Below, piece after piece: positions 43,127 to 52,479 of a stretch of 64,000 bases of DNA (position 1 is its first letter; each line of letters starts with the position of its first letter). Source of the stretch: Caldilineaceae bacterium (GTDB lineage Bacteria > Chloroflexota > Anaerolineae > Caldilineales > Caldilineaceae). Location of the stretch: NCBI GenBank assembly GCA_026708085.1, contig JAPOVP010000049.1, forward strand, positions 1-64,000. Direction: 5' to 3'. The translations under genes were made by a program, and so were the position numbers. A model generated the notes under the pieces. The model made no database searches and was not told the origin of the DNA. It saw nothing but the letters and a program-made list of their open reading frames with translations.

Positions 43127-43471
43127 ATGGAAGCAAAAAAAGACGATAAGGAAGTCGCCGGCTGGCTCGAAGAAAATCTGCCCTCATGGGAGCTGCGCGC
43201 GGACCAATTATACGGGCAATTCGCTACGGCAAACTGGCGTGTAACGCTGATGGTTGCAAACGCCATCGGCTTCCTAGCCGAAGCCGCCTACCACCATCCA
43301 CGAATAATCCTCAACTATCGCTCGGTTGAGATATATTTGACAACGCATGATGCCGGAGGTGTGACCCAGAAGGACTTCGACCTGGCTTTGACGATAGAGG
43401 AAACGGTTCGCTGGCCTCGAAAGGAGTGGGACACGCCCGGCACCAGGCCCAAAGATTGGCTGCGCAGTTGA
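43127..43471 (+). CDS. pterin-4a-carbinolamine dehydratase
   Basis: This enzyme dehydrates 4a-hydroxytetrahydropterin and often acts with pterin-dependent hydroxylases. The 114-residue protein has FLAEAAYHHPRI (the HHP at 56-58) and the conserved THDAGGVTQKDFDLA (73-87), matching the family, at the normal length. GGGGGA precedes the ATG at 43127. No pterin hydroxylase is in the window; many bacteria carry stand-alone copies linked to molybdopterin or pterin metabolism. Confidence 0.85.
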   Translation: MEAKKDDKEVAGWLEENLPSWELRADQLYGQFATANWRVTLMVANAIGFLAEAAYHHPRIILNYRSVEIYLTTHDAGGVTQKDFDLALTIEETVRWPRKEWDTPGTRPKDWLRS

Positions 43472-43566
43472 AACGTGGGGCAGTGCCCTGCGGTCCAGGG
43501 CTGCCCGATTTGGGTCGGGTAGCACGACGCAAAACGGCCGTTTACCGGAGCGGCCCGGCTTGAGCA

Positions 43567-44337
43567 TCATTTGCTGCCGACTGCGGCCGTAGACGCGCGC
43601 GCCTGAAATGCATGGAAGAGTACGATGCTTCCGGCAATCGCCGCGTTCAGGCTCTCCACCGAACCAGCCATCGGGATCGTGACGCAGAAGTCACATTTTT
43701 GCCGCGCCAGCCGGCTGAGCCCCTTGCCCTCGTTCCCGATGACGACAGCCAGCGGTCCGCTCAAGTCAGCACTGGCCAGAGAAATCGCTTCAGGCCCGAG
43801 GTCCAGTCCGACGGTCCAGATATTCGACTTCTTGAGGAGATCAATCGTGCGGTTGACGTTACCAACCAGGGCAACAGGGATGTGCTCCACGGCCCCTGAG
43901 GAAGCGTTGCTCACGGCGGGCGTGATTCCCGCTGCCCGTCGCTCCGGCAGAATCACACCGTCCACGCCGAAGGCCTCGCCGCTGCGAAACAGCGTGCCCA
44001 GATTGCGCGGGTCTTCCAGATGGTCCAGTACAAGGAAAAGGGGGTCCGGTTTGCCAGCGGCCCGGTTTAGTATTTCGTCCAGTTCGGCGTAAGGAAAGGG
44101 GCCCGTTTCGAGTGCAACGCCCTGGGGATTCAATTGTGCACGTCGGATGCGATCAAAGATGCCGCCCACCACGTGCCGCGTAGGGATTTTGTTCTTCTGG
44201 GCCAGATTTACGATCTCTGCGAGGTTGTCCTTGGGGGCGGACCTGCCGTCTCCTTCCAACCACAAACGGTAGTAGTGTCGCCGTCCTGCACGCATGGCCT
44301 CCAGGACGGCGTGCCGTCCTACGAGCAGTTCGCTCAC
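43567..44337 (-). CDS. rlmB: 23S rRNA 2'-O-methyltransferase, RlmB/TrmH family
   Basis: This SPOUT methyltransferase modifies a conserved guanosine of 23S rRNA. The 256-residue protein has the N-terminal substrate-binding domain ([17 protein letters not shown]) and the knot with [21 protein letters not shown] (motif 1, about 104-124). Next come [12 protein letters not shown] (motif 2) and [20 protein letters not shown] (motif 3). It overlaps cysS by ATGA; the cysS-rlmB pairing is common in bacteria. Confidence 0.93.
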   Translation of the reverse strand: MSELLVGRHAVLEAMRAGRRHYYRLWLEGDGRSAPKDNLAEIVNLAQKNKIPTRHVVGGIFDRIRRAQLNPQGVALETGPFPYAELDEILNRAAGKPDPLFLVLDHLEDPRNLGTLFRSGEAFGVDGVILPERRAAGITPAVSNASSGAVEHIPVALVGNVNRTIDLLKKSNIWTVGLDLGPEAISLASADLSGPLAVVIGNEGKGLSRLARQKCDFCVTIPMAGSVESLNAAIAGSIVLFHAFQARASTAAVGSK

Positions 44338-45746
44338 CTGGCGTCCTCAATCCGCCAGGTTGTACCCTCCGGTGTGTCCTCCAACTGGACCGAATGAGCC
44401 GCCAGCCCTTCACGAACCAAATCTGCCACCGTCCATTGTTTCTGTTCGCGTAATGTGGTTCGTATTGAGACCAGCAGGTCAATGAATGGCTTGGCCGCAA
44501 GAACGTCGCCGTCCCTGACGTCGGATTCGTCCAGCGACAGGCCCAGGACGCCTGTCAGCTCACGCAGGGTATCCTGTGCGGCTTGGAAGAAAGGTCCGGA
44601 TATTCCTGCCGCGCGTGCCGAGTTAATCGCCCTTACGAGTTCGAACAGGTGCGAAAGAGCCGCGCTTGTGTTGAAGTCATCATCCATCGCCTGGCAGAAG
44701 CCGCTGCGAGCGGACTCTGTCGTTTCTCGCAGATTGTTGACTTCCTCGCCCACCGCAACGGTCCCTGAAGCCGGGCGCAGACCCCCACGCAGTCGGGCCG
44801 TGCTTCGCACAGCTGCGCCAATCGACTCATCCGAATAGGTGACCGGCTTGCGATAGTGCCCTGAGAAGATCAGCATGCGCAGCGCATCGGCCGAATACTG
44901 GCTCAGAAAGCTGTCGATTGTCACCAGATTGCCAATCGACTTGCTCATCTTTTCGCCCGACAGCTGGAGCATCCCGTTGTGGACCCAATAGCGGGCAAAG
45001 GGCTTTCCGGTCAGACTCTCGCTCTGCGCGATCTCGTTTTCGTGATGCGGAAAAATCAGGTCATTTCCGCCGCCGTGAATGTCAATCCTCTCTCCCAGAT
45101 GGTGCAGGCACATGACCGAACATTCGATGTGCCAACCAGGCCGGCCCGGGCCCCAGGGGCTTTCCCAAGAAGGCTCGTCCTCCTTTGCCCCCTTCCACAG
45201 AGCAAAGTCGGCCTCGTTCTCTTTGCCCTCTTCACCGGCGACACGTGTGCCCGCTATGGCATCCTCCTGCCGGCGCCGGCTGAGCTTGCCGTAGTCGTCA
45301 TCTCTGTCGACTCGGAAGTAGACGCTGCCATCCACGGCATAAGCGAATTCAGCCTCGCCTAGCTCCTCGATTACGCGAATGATGTTCGAAATCTCGCTGG
45401 TCACACGCGGATAGGTGTCCGCCGGCTTGATATTCAGGTCGCTCAGATGGGTCAGGTACTTGTCCGTAAAGAACTGCGCCAACTCAAAGGGATCCTGACC
45501 CGTCTCCTGGGCGCGGACGATGATCTTGTCATCCACATCGGTGAAGTTGGTGACGTAGGTTACTTCATGCCCGGTGAACTCCAGGTACCGGCGGATCATA
45601 TCAAAGACGATTGCGCTCATCGCGTGGCCGATGTGGGCGTCTGCGTAGACTGTCGGTCCGCAGACATACATGCGCACTCTGCCTTCTTCCAATGTTTCAA
45701 ACGGTTCCCGGCTGCGAGTCAGCGTATTGTAGATATTGAGCGTCAT
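44334..45746 (-). CDS. cysS: cysteinyl-tRNA synthetase
   Basis: This enzyme charges tRNA-Cys. The 470-residue class I synthetase has MYVCGPTVY with zinc ligand C29, the HIGH motif (38-41), further zinc ligands C209, H234 and a Glu in HHENE, and KMSKS (266-270). The C-terminal tRNA-binding region (about 290-470) has an Ala/Gly/Arg-rich start. ATGA coupling to rlmB shows the two are co-translated. Confidence 0.96.
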   Translation of the reverse strand: MTLNIYNTLTRSREPFETLEEGRVRMYVCGPTVYADAHIGHAMSAIVFDMIRRYLEFTGHEVTYVTNFTDVDDKIIVRAQETGQDPFELAQFFTDKYLTHLSDLNIKPADTYPRVTSEISNIIRVIEELGEAEFAYAVDGSVYFRVDRDDDYGKLSRRRQEDAIAGTRVAGEEGKENEADFALWKGAKEDEPSWESPWGPGRPGWHIECSVMCLHHLGERIDIHGGGNDLIFPHHENEIAQSESLTGKPFARYWVHNGMLQLSGEKMSKSIGNLVTIDSFLSQYSADALRMLIFSGHYRKPVTYSDESIGAAVRSTARLRGGLRPASGTVAVGEEVNNLRETTESARSGFCQAMDDDFNTSAALSHLFELVRAINSARAAGISGPFFQAAQDTLRELTGVLGLSLDESDVRDGDVLAAKPFIDLLVSIRTTLREQKQWTVADLVREGLAAHSVQLEDTPEGTTWRIEDAR

Positions 45747-45792
45747 CGATGTTCCAATCGTTTGCCCAACCGGTGTTCAAAAGGATGTAACT

Positions 45793-46926
45793 TCACTGGC
45801 GGACCGACTCGTAGGCCCTGCGGCGCTCCTGTACCTCCTCCGGAACTGCAAAAATGAGTCGCCCGGCGTTTGTCTGCAACACCTTCGTTACACGCACAGA
45901 GAGCCGCGCGCCCATGTGCCGCCTGCCCTGCTCCACCACCACCATCGTCCCGTCATCCAGATAACCGACCCCTTGGTTCATCTCCTTCCCCTCCTGAATC
46001 ACCTGGATCGTCATCTCTTCGCCGGGAAGTACCACCGACTTGACGGCATTGGCCAGTTCGTTAATGTTCAGGACGCGCACGCCCTGCAGCTTGGCCACGC
46101 GGTTCAAATTGTAGTCATTGGTCACGATGGCTGCGCTCATCTCCCTGGCCAGAAAGACCAGTTTTTCGTCCACTTGCTGGGCATCGGCGGGGTCCTGGTC
46201 CAAAAAAACGATATTCACACCTTCAATCTTCTGCAGCCTGTCAAGAATCTCAAGTCCTCTGCGGCCGCGGTTGCGTCGCAACACCTCAGCCGAATCGGCA
46301 ATGTATTGAAGTTCATTGAGAATGAATCTCGGAACCGCCAGAATGGCCCAAAGAAAGCCAGTCTCGGCCACATCGGCGATCCGTCCATCAATAATTACAC
46401 TGGTGTCCAGGAGCATTGTGTCCGAATGTTGGGGACCGCCCTTCGCGAAGAGAGGCAGCTTCGGCAAGTCTCTACCGTTATCACTTCCGTTCGGAAAACG
46501 GAAGAACGTAAGGATCTCTCTGTGGCGCAACACCATCATGGTGATGCCCAGGTAGCCCATTACAATGACGCCGACAAAGGGCAAGATTGTACCGAATGGA
46601 TTGGGCAGAAGAGACAGGGGATAAGCCAGGAGTGCGGCGATTGCAAGTCCTATTGCCATACCTGCCGTCGCCGCCATGAGCTGGACTGTGGGAATCTGGC
46701 GTAAGCTCGACCGAAGGGCATTCGCCGGTTTGACCGTCAGCCACGGGGCGGCGAAGAGCCCGATAACGCCGCTTACAATTGAAAGAGGAATAATCAGGCG
46801 CGCTGACGTGAGCGTCAAACCCTCAAGAGCCTCTACACCTGTCAACTGCCTGCCCAGTTCCCATCCCAGCAGGACAAAAACAAAGGTGACCAGACTCCTC
46901 AGTAGCAACGCCCAACGCATATCCAA
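45793..46926 (-). CDS. membrane-anchored PIN-TRAM domain protein (YacL-like)
   Basis: This is a probable RNA-binding nuclease at the membrane. The 377-residue protein has four hydrophobic helices (about 8-24, 44-62, 84-104 and 112-133). A PIN domain (about 170-290) follows, with acidic residues D174 and D180 in LLDTSVIIDGRI, then Glu in FILNELQYIAD and TNDYNLNRVA. A TRAM domain (about 300-370) closes the protein. The layout matches YacL-type proteins of Firmicutes and Chloroflexota, whose role is not settled. It sits 46 bp upstream of cysS on the same strand, as in several genomes. Confidence 0.92.
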   Translation of the reverse strand: MDMRWALLLRSLVTFVFVLLGWELGRQLTGVEALEGLTLTSARLIIPLSIVSGVIGLFAAPWLTVKPANALRSSLRQIPTVQLMAATAGMAIGLAIAALLAYPLSLLPNPFGTILPFVGVIVMGYLGITMMVLRHREILTFFRFPNGSDNGRDLPKLPLFAKGGPQHSDTMLLDTSVIIDGRIADVAETGFLWAILAVPRFILNELQYIADSAEVLRRNRGRRGLEILDRLQKIEGVNIVFLDQDPADAQQVDEKLVFLAREMSAAIVTNDYNLNRVAKLQGVRVLNINELANAVKSVVLPGEEMTIQVIQEGKEMNQGVGYLDDGTMVVVEQGRRHMGARLSVRVTKVLQTNAGRLIFAVPEEVQERRRAYESVRQ

Positions 46927-47115
46927 ACTCCCCCAAAGAAGGCAAACGAAAACTACGCATTGAATTCATAATATACTATCTGCAAATTGAGCGCAATGCC
47001 AGATTTCTCTATCCGAAAACGGGAACAGTCAATTTCACCGACAGCGAAACCGGAACCGGCTTCGCCAGACAGCGCAAACTTTCGATTCAAGAGCTCTATT
47101 CCGTTCAGTGCACTG

Positions 47116-48246
47116 CTACTGCAATGACTGGTACAACGCCAGGACTTCACGGGCATTGTGGTGAGCGGAGAATCGCTGACTGTAACTTCGCGCTGCGCAC
47201 CCCATCTCCTTCCTCAGATGCGCGTCCTGCGCCAATTTCATTATGCGAAGCCCGAAGCTCAGATCATTGTTGTCAGTCAGGAATCCAGTCTCTTCGTCCA
47301 CGATCATGTCGGCCACACCGGGGGAGTCGATGCCAATAGATGGCAGACCTGCGGCCGCGGCCTCGATGAAGGTCAGCGGATGAACCTCACTCACGCTGGC
47401 CGACACGAAGAAGTCCGCTACGCCAAGGACCCCGGCGATGCGTTCATATGAGATCGGCCCTGTAAACGTGACCCTGCCCGTCATGCCGGACCTGCGGGCC
47501 AGTTGACGGCACTCATCAAGGCTCGGTCCACCGCCGACGAGCAAGAGATGAAGGTTAGGAATCTCATCTTTCAACGCAGCGAATATTGTCAAGAGACGGT
47601 CCACTGCCTTTTCCTGACTGATCCGGCCCACGTAGACGCCCACCACCGCATTGTCAGGAATCCTAAATTCGGTCCGCTTCGCCTCCGGCTTCGGACTCTG
47701 GAACTGACCCAACTCGATGCCGTTGGGAATAACCTTGACGCGCCCCTGAATACCCCATGACTGCATGACCGCCGCGGCGCTCTGACTCGGCGCAATTACG
47801 GCGCTGCATCGCTGGCTGAACCGCTGGAAAAAGGCATGTAGAGCCGTGTCTGAAAGAGTTTCGGGCACCAGAGGAAGATATTGCTGGACGTACAGGTCAT
47901 ATCGTGTATGGCTCGTAAAGACCAGAGGTATGTCGTAGCGCCGTGAAAAGGTCAGACCGAAACTGCCGCTGATAAACGGATGGTGTACGTGGATCACATC
48001 CATCAGCTTCAGGATGTCCCGGCAACGCGAATCAACGCGCACCGTCAGATGATAGCCTGTGTCCGCGATCGGGATGCTAGGAAGGCGAATAACGTTGCTC
48101 TCGTCGACCGTCTTCTTGTCCTGCTCCGGAACAAAGAGATAGACCTGCTCTCCCCAGCGGTCGAAATGCTCCTTCAGGAGTCCGACGTGATTCACTACGC
48201 CGTTAATGTGGGGCTTGTAAATGTCGCTAAAGATGGCAATCCGCAT
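47116..48246 (-). CDS. family 4 glycosyltransferase
   Basis: This is a cytoplasmic retaining GT-B glycosyltransferase of the GDP-mannose/UDP-sugar type. The 376-residue protein has the acceptor-domain start IFSDIYKPHINGVVNHV (4-20) and the donor-domain motifs VGVYVGRISQEKAVDRLL and HPLTFIEAAAAGLPSIG (an E-x7-E-like block). The ATG at 48246 follows AGGTAGGAA. An in-frame extension to 48321 adds 25 unconserved residues. Relatives make glycolipids or mannosylated lipids; no partner is adjacent. Confidence 0.9.
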   Translation of the reverse strand: MRIAIFSDIYKPHINGVVNHVGLLKEHFDRWGEQVYLFVPEQDKKTVDESNVIRLPSIPIADTGYHLTVRVDSRCRDILKLMDVIHVHHPFISGSFGLTFSRRYDIPLVFTSHTRYDLYVQQYLPLVPETLSDTALHAFFQRFSQRCSAVIAPSQSAAAVMQSWGIQGRVKVIPNGIELGQFQSPKPEAKRTEFRIPDNAVVGVYVGRISQEKAVDRLLTIFAALKDEIPNLHLLLVGGGPSLDECRQLARRSGMTGRVTFTGPISYERIAGVLGVADFFVSASVSEVHPLTFIEAAAAGLPSIGIDSPGVADMIVDEETGFLTDNNDLSFGLRIMKLAQDAHLRKEMGCAARSYSQRFSAHHNAREVLALYQSLQ

Positions 48247-48540
48247 GCGATTCCTACCTGAATCCTTCCCAGTAAACCGGCGCCTGGCCAGCAACGGCGT
48301 GCAGACTCCGGAACCCGGCAACCTGCTGCTTCCAACTCGCAGGACGACGCTTACCTGTTGGCCAACAGCTATTCTCGCTTACATTTCTGATTACGTTGCG
48401 GGAAGGGGAATGTTGCATATGCTTTCGTGCCTGGCGCCGGAATTGTTCGATGCTTCCGAAACCGGAATCTTGGAACTCCTGTCTGTCGTTGGTCTGATAT
48501 GCTCTCTGTTGCCTGCTCTTCACCCTTTATCTCGCCACTA

Positions 48541-48978
48541 TCAGCCGTCGATGTTATTCCCTGCAATATGCAAGTAATAGAGCAGGCGCAGACCTACCAC
48601 AACCAAGGTGGTGAGACCGAGTGCGGCCCCAATGAAAGCCAAAGCGGTCCCGTCGCCAAAAACTGTGGCCCGTAAGGCAAATCCGATTATGTTTCCGAAG
48701 AGGACTGCCAGTACAGAGTTCAGCGCAAATCGACGCAACCCAATTCGGCCCGTCCTCGGGTAGGCCCCGAAAACAATAGCGGCCGCAAACCAGCCCACCA
48801 GAAAAGGGGCGATGATACGAGGTGTATTGACAAACCAGTCACCCGGCCCGCCCGGACTGTGCATCACACGCCCGCCGACTGCGAATACCAGGTAGGAGAA
48901 CAGGTCGCTGGCAACCAGCAAACGCAATGACATAGCCCTGGCGGCTACTTCTCGTTCGGTATGAACGATTTCTGTCAA
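48541..48978 (-). CDS. DUF3054 membrane protein
   Basis: The 145-residue product has four hydrophobic helices (about 20-38, 55-75, 85-103 and 113-135) and matches the DUF3054 pattern: SDLFSYLVFAVGGRVMHS (a D-x-x-x-F with GR-x-x-H), TPRIIAPFLVGWF, and GTALAFIGAALG. Function unknown; the family is widespread in Actinobacteria and Chloroflexota. The TTG at 48978 is chosen because AAAAGGAAG lies about 8 bp upstream; an ATG inside (about 48933) or the frame opening at 49011 are alternatives. It is divergent from threonine synthase. Confidence 0.75.
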   Translation of the reverse strand: MTEIVHTEREVAARAMSLRLLVASDLFSYLVFAVGGRVMHSPGGPGDWFVNTPRIIAPFLVGWFAAAIVFGAYPRTGRIGLRRFALNSVLAVLFGNIIGFALRATVFGDGTALAFIGAALGLTTLVVVGLRLLYYLHIAGNNIDG

Positions 48979-49167
48979 GAGTTCACTTCCTTTTGGTCTC
49001 TGCCCGCACACACGGGCAGACCTGTATCACCCTTCGCTGTGGCCGTATACGCCGTCTACGTATGCTATTTCGCATATGCAGAACCGAACCGACTTGCCAA
49101 AGTACACCTTGACTCCTACTATACCATACCAGAAGACAGCTATAGCCAAAGTAAAGGAATCGGGGAA

Positions 49168-50520
49168 ATGTCAGCATCACCAACGGAGACACTTCTCAGC
49201 GGCTTGCGGTGCCTTCGGTGCGGCCGCACCTTCATGGTTGGCTCGATAGATTACGTCTGCCCCTGCCGCCCAAACCAAGGCAGCGACCTCGGCCATCTTG
49301 ATGCAGTCTACGAATACGACGCAATCGACGCTATGCGAAATGCGCCCCAGGATCCAGCGTATCCCGGCTATTTCAGTCTCTTGCCATCCAAATTCCTGTC
49401 AACGGGACATACCATTGAGCGCTGGTGGCCGCTGCTTCCAGTAAACCCGGTTTCACTCCCTCCCCTTCCTGTGGGCAACACGCCTCTTCTACGCGCAATT
49501 CGTCTCGGTGAAGCGATTCGGGTACCTAAACTGTATGTGAAGGACGACGGTCGCAACCCATCGGGTTCCTTCAAGGACCGGGCTTCCGCCGTGGCCGTCG
49601 CCCGCGCTCGCGAAACAGGAAGGGAGGTGGTCGCCACAGCCAGCACAGGCAACGCCGCCGCCGCTCTGGCCGCCATGAGCGCCGCCGCTGCCCATTCTGC
49701 CGTTATCTTCGTTCCCCGCTCGGCTCCTCAGGCCAAGATCGCTCAGCTCCTCGTCTACGGCAGCCGGGTCCTCGCTGTCGACGGTACTTACGATGACGCG
49801 TTCGATCTGTGCGTGCGCGCCTGCGATGAGTTCGGTTGGTACAATCGCAACACGGGCTACAACCCTTTCATGACGGAAGGCAAGAAGACGGTCAGTTTTG
49901 AGATTGCCGCACAGCTCGCCGAGCGAAATGCCATCGACGGCCATAAGGGGTCGGACGGGCACTCCCCCCCGCTTGTTGCTCCCGACTGCGTCTTTGTCTC
50001 CGTCGGCGACGGATCAATCATAGGCGGTGTATTCAAGGGATTCTGGGAAATGCACACTCTCGGATGGATCGACCGGATCCCGCGTATTTTCGGCATTCAG
50101 TCGACGGCCAGCGCAGCCATCCACGACGCCTGGCGCGACGACCTTGAAGTGCCCCGACCTGTCGCAGCTGCAACAGCAGCCGATTCAATCAGCGTGAACG
50201 CGCCGCGCGACGCGACAAAGGCGCTGCGGGCCGTCCGCGCAAGCGGCGGAGCCTTTCTCCTTGTCGAAGATGAGGCAATCCTTGAGGCGATCCTTCCACT
50301 GGCCCGCCTGGGCGGCGTGTTTGCCGAACCGGCCGGCGCAACCGCGCTCGCCGGCCTGCAGCTGGCTCAAAGAAAAGAATTGTTGGAACCAGGTGAAACT
50401 GTCGTCGTTATCAGTACAGGCAGCGGCCTGAAGGACGTGCCAGCCGCCATGCGGGTTGCTGGGGAGCCTGCCATTATTTCCCCTACTTTGGAAGCGGTTG
50501 CCGAGAACCTGAATATCTGA
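49168..50520 (+). CDS. thrC: threonine synthase
   Basis: This PLP enzyme turns O-phosphohomoserine into threonine. The 450-residue protein has an N-terminal zinc ribbon (C15, C18, C31, C33), PLP lysine K136 in NPSGSFKDRA, and the glycine-rich phosphate loop ASTGNAAAAL. VSVGDGSIIGG and a C-terminal EPAGATALAG block complete the core. A Gly/Ser/His-rich stretch (nt about 49926-49976) between the AQLAE helix and VAPDCVFVSVGDG is longer than usual. The ATG at 49168 follows AAAGGAA and starts directly before the zinc ribbon. Confidence 0.93.
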   Translation: MSASPTETLLSGLRCLRCGRTFMVGSIDYVCPCRPNQGSDLGHLDAVYEYDAIDAMRNAPQDPAYPGYFSLLPSKFLSTGHTIERWWPLLPVNPVSLPPLPVGNTPLLRAIRLGEAIRVPKLYVKDDGRNPSGSFKDRASAVAVARARETGREVVATASTGNAAAALAAMSAAAAHSAVIFVPRSAPQAKIAQLLVYGSRVLAVDGTYDDAFDLCVRACDEFGWYNRNTGYNPFMTEGKKTVSFEIAAQLAERNAIDGHKGSDGHSPPLVAPDCVFVSVGDGSIIGGVFKGFWEMHTLGWIDRIPRIFGIQSTASAAIHDAWRDDLEVPRPVAAATAADSISVNAPRDATKALRAVRASGGAFLLVEDEAILEAILPLARLGGVFAEPAGATALAGLQLAQRKELLEPGETVVVISTGSGLKDVPAAMRVAGEPAIISPTLEAVAENLNI

Positions 50521-50612
50521 GAGAGCGCTTCCGTGCGTACCCTAATGCGGATGATCATCCTGTGCTGGCCAACAGCTATCGAAACTTTTTCTTCCCAGCC
50601 GTCTCAGGTGCT

Positions 50613-51527
50613 ATGAAGAGTTCGCCAAGCAGAGTCTATTCGGTCTCTTCCCTCACAAAGATCTACGCAGGTATGGATTCGCCAGCCAATGAGGCCATCA
50701 GCTTCAGCGTGGAACAGGGCGTAATCTTCGGGCTGTTGGGCGACAATGGTGCGGGCAAGAGCACACTCGTGAAGCAGATGGCAAACCTCCTGCGGCCCAC
50801 AAGCGGTGTGGTCAAACTCTACGGCCGGCCTGTGCAGGAGGATCCCTTTCTCGTACCCCGACACGTCGGATACATGCCGCAAACTGCTCGCACGTTAAAC
50901 TCACTTACCGTTAGCGAGGCTCTGTACTTTACGGCCCACCTCCGGGGCTGCGGGCGCAGAGTAGCTGATTGTGAACGGGAGCGGCTTTTGCATCTGTGGG
51001 ACCTGTATGACATTCGATCCGAGTTTTGCTCGCGCCTTTCAGGCGGTCAGCAGCGATTGCTGCAACTGGCCGTGGCCATGGCCGGGCAGCCCCCGATTCT
51101 GATCCTGGATGAACCGACCAATGAATTGGCGCCGCAGAGGCGAAGGCATGTTTGGGAGAATTTGCGAGCAGAAAACAGGGAACGCGGCACGACGATAATA
51201 TTCATCACTCACGACGCGATTGAGGCGGAAAAAACGGTTCAGCAGGTAGGTATCATGCACAGAGGGCGGCTCGTTGCTCTCGGAAAACCCTCTGATCTCA
51301 AGAAGGCGTTGAACCAGCAGCTCCGATTGACGTTGCGATTCCAGCCGGATTCGCCTCCTGACCTCCCTGCAGGTCTGCGACCACAGAAGCTGGCAGAAGG
51401 TCACTGGCTGCTGCTTCTTGATCAGGATCGGGTCGAGGCCGCCCTGTCTGCGTTGGACCTTTCACGAATCGACGACTTTCAACTCCACTCGGCGACACTT
51501 GAAGACCTCTATCTGCATTACCTATGA
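50613..51527 (+). CDS. ABC transporter ATP-binding protein, ABC-2 exporter type
   Basis: This is the ATPase partner of the permease that follows. The 304-residue protein has Walker A GDNGAGKST (about 43-51), the Q-loop MPQTARTLNSLTVSEAL, the signature LSGGQQRLLQLAVAMA, Walker B ILILDEPTNELAP and the switch ITHDAIEAE. A C-terminal domain of about 80 residues follows. The ATG at 50613 gives a normal N-terminus; a GTG at 50562 is possible. It overlaps the permease gene by ATGA. Such pairs export drugs, peptides or polysaccharides. Confidence 0.92.
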   Translation: MKSSPSRVYSVSSLTKIYAGMDSPANEAISFSVEQGVIFGLLGDNGAGKSTLVKQMANLLRPTSGVVKLYGRPVQEDPFLVPRHVGYMPQTARTLNSLTVSEALYFTAHLRGCGRRVADCERERLLHLWDLYDIRSEFCSRLSGGQQRLLQLAVAMAGQPPILILDEPTNELAPQRRRHVWENLRAENRERGTTIIFITHDAIEAEKTVQQVGIMHRGRLVALGKPSDLKKALNQQLRLTLRFQPDSPPDLPAGLRPQKLAEGHWLLLLDQDRVEAALSALDLSRIDDFQLHSATLEDLYLHYL

Positions 51528-52285
51528 TGAAATCACGACTGCCCCTTCCCCTGTATCTGCAGTTCTGGGATCTGTTTCTCATCGAGTTGAGCAACTGGCG
51601 ATGGGGTTGGCGGAATCTCGCCTTGACAGGTACGGTCCTTCCGGTGTTCGGGATCCTTTTGCTCGGTTCCTTCGCACGTGAGTTGGGATCCTATGCGCTT
51701 TCCTTTGTCCTGATAGGGAATCTGGTTATGGCGCTACTTTTTGAACATATGGGAAAGATGATAAGCCATTTCTCCTACATGAAGATGGCCGGCAGTCTGG
51801 ATTATTTCGCCACTTTGCCGGTACGCAAAACTGTTCTGATATTTGCGGCGTCCACTGCTTTCTTCATTCTGTTTCTGCCTTCACTGGTCGTTGTCCTCGC
51901 CGGCGGCGCCGCAATTCTGCGGCTGAATCTTCAAATCCACCCGCTGGCTTTGGTAGTCGTCCCGCTGTGTGCTCTTCCACTGGCAGGCATCGGGGCACTG
52001 ATGGGCGTCACTTTTCGAACACCGGAGGAAGCTTCGGCAATGGGCCGGTTACTGACGATTCTGATGTTGACGGTGGGGCCTGTGCTGATCCCTCCAGATC
52101 GCTTACCAGACTGGCTGATTTGGCCCGGCTTCCTGAGCCCGGCAACCTATGCTGCTTCTGCATTGCGCCAGGTTCTCTTGGGCCCACTCACCACACGCCT
52201 CCTGTTAGACTCCGCAGTTTTGGCCGTTTGCATTCTCGTCAGTTTCTGGATGGTCGATCGAAAAATGGACTGGCGAGAGGGCTAA
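51524..52285 (+). CDS. ABC-2 type permease
   Basis: The 253-residue membrane protein has six hydrophobic segments (about 28-52, 58-82, 103-125, 135-160, 173-190 and 225-245) and the short FLSPATYAASALRQVLLG stretch before the last helix. This is typical of the DrrB/NodJ-like ABC-2 family. It is translationally coupled to the ATPase at 50613. Substrate not predictable. Confidence 0.88.
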   Translation: MMKSRLPLPLYLQFWDLFLIELSNWRWGWRNLALTGTVLPVFGILLLGSFARELGSYALSFVLIGNLVMALLFEHMGKMISHFSYMKMAGSLDYFATLPVRKTVLIFAASTAFFILFLPSLVVVLAGGAAILRLNLQIHPLALVVVPLCALPLAGIGALMGVTFRTPEEASAMGRLLTILMLTVGPVLIPPDRLPDWLIWPGFLSPATYAASALRQVLLGPLTTRLLLDSAVLAVCILVSFWMVDRKMDWREG

Positions 52286-52479
52286 ATCGCAACAGGGGGC
52301 GACACTGTCTCACCTGTGCGTCTATCGACTTTCTTCCCACACTACAGTTTGGGGTTACCCACTAAGTTCAATCGCCTCAGTTTCGCCATAGATGTCCCAA
52401 TCTGTTACGATTGCCATGTTTCCTTGCGGCCCTGGAAGGGGTCGGCGCCTCAACTTCTGAACCAGGAGGAGTATGTGCA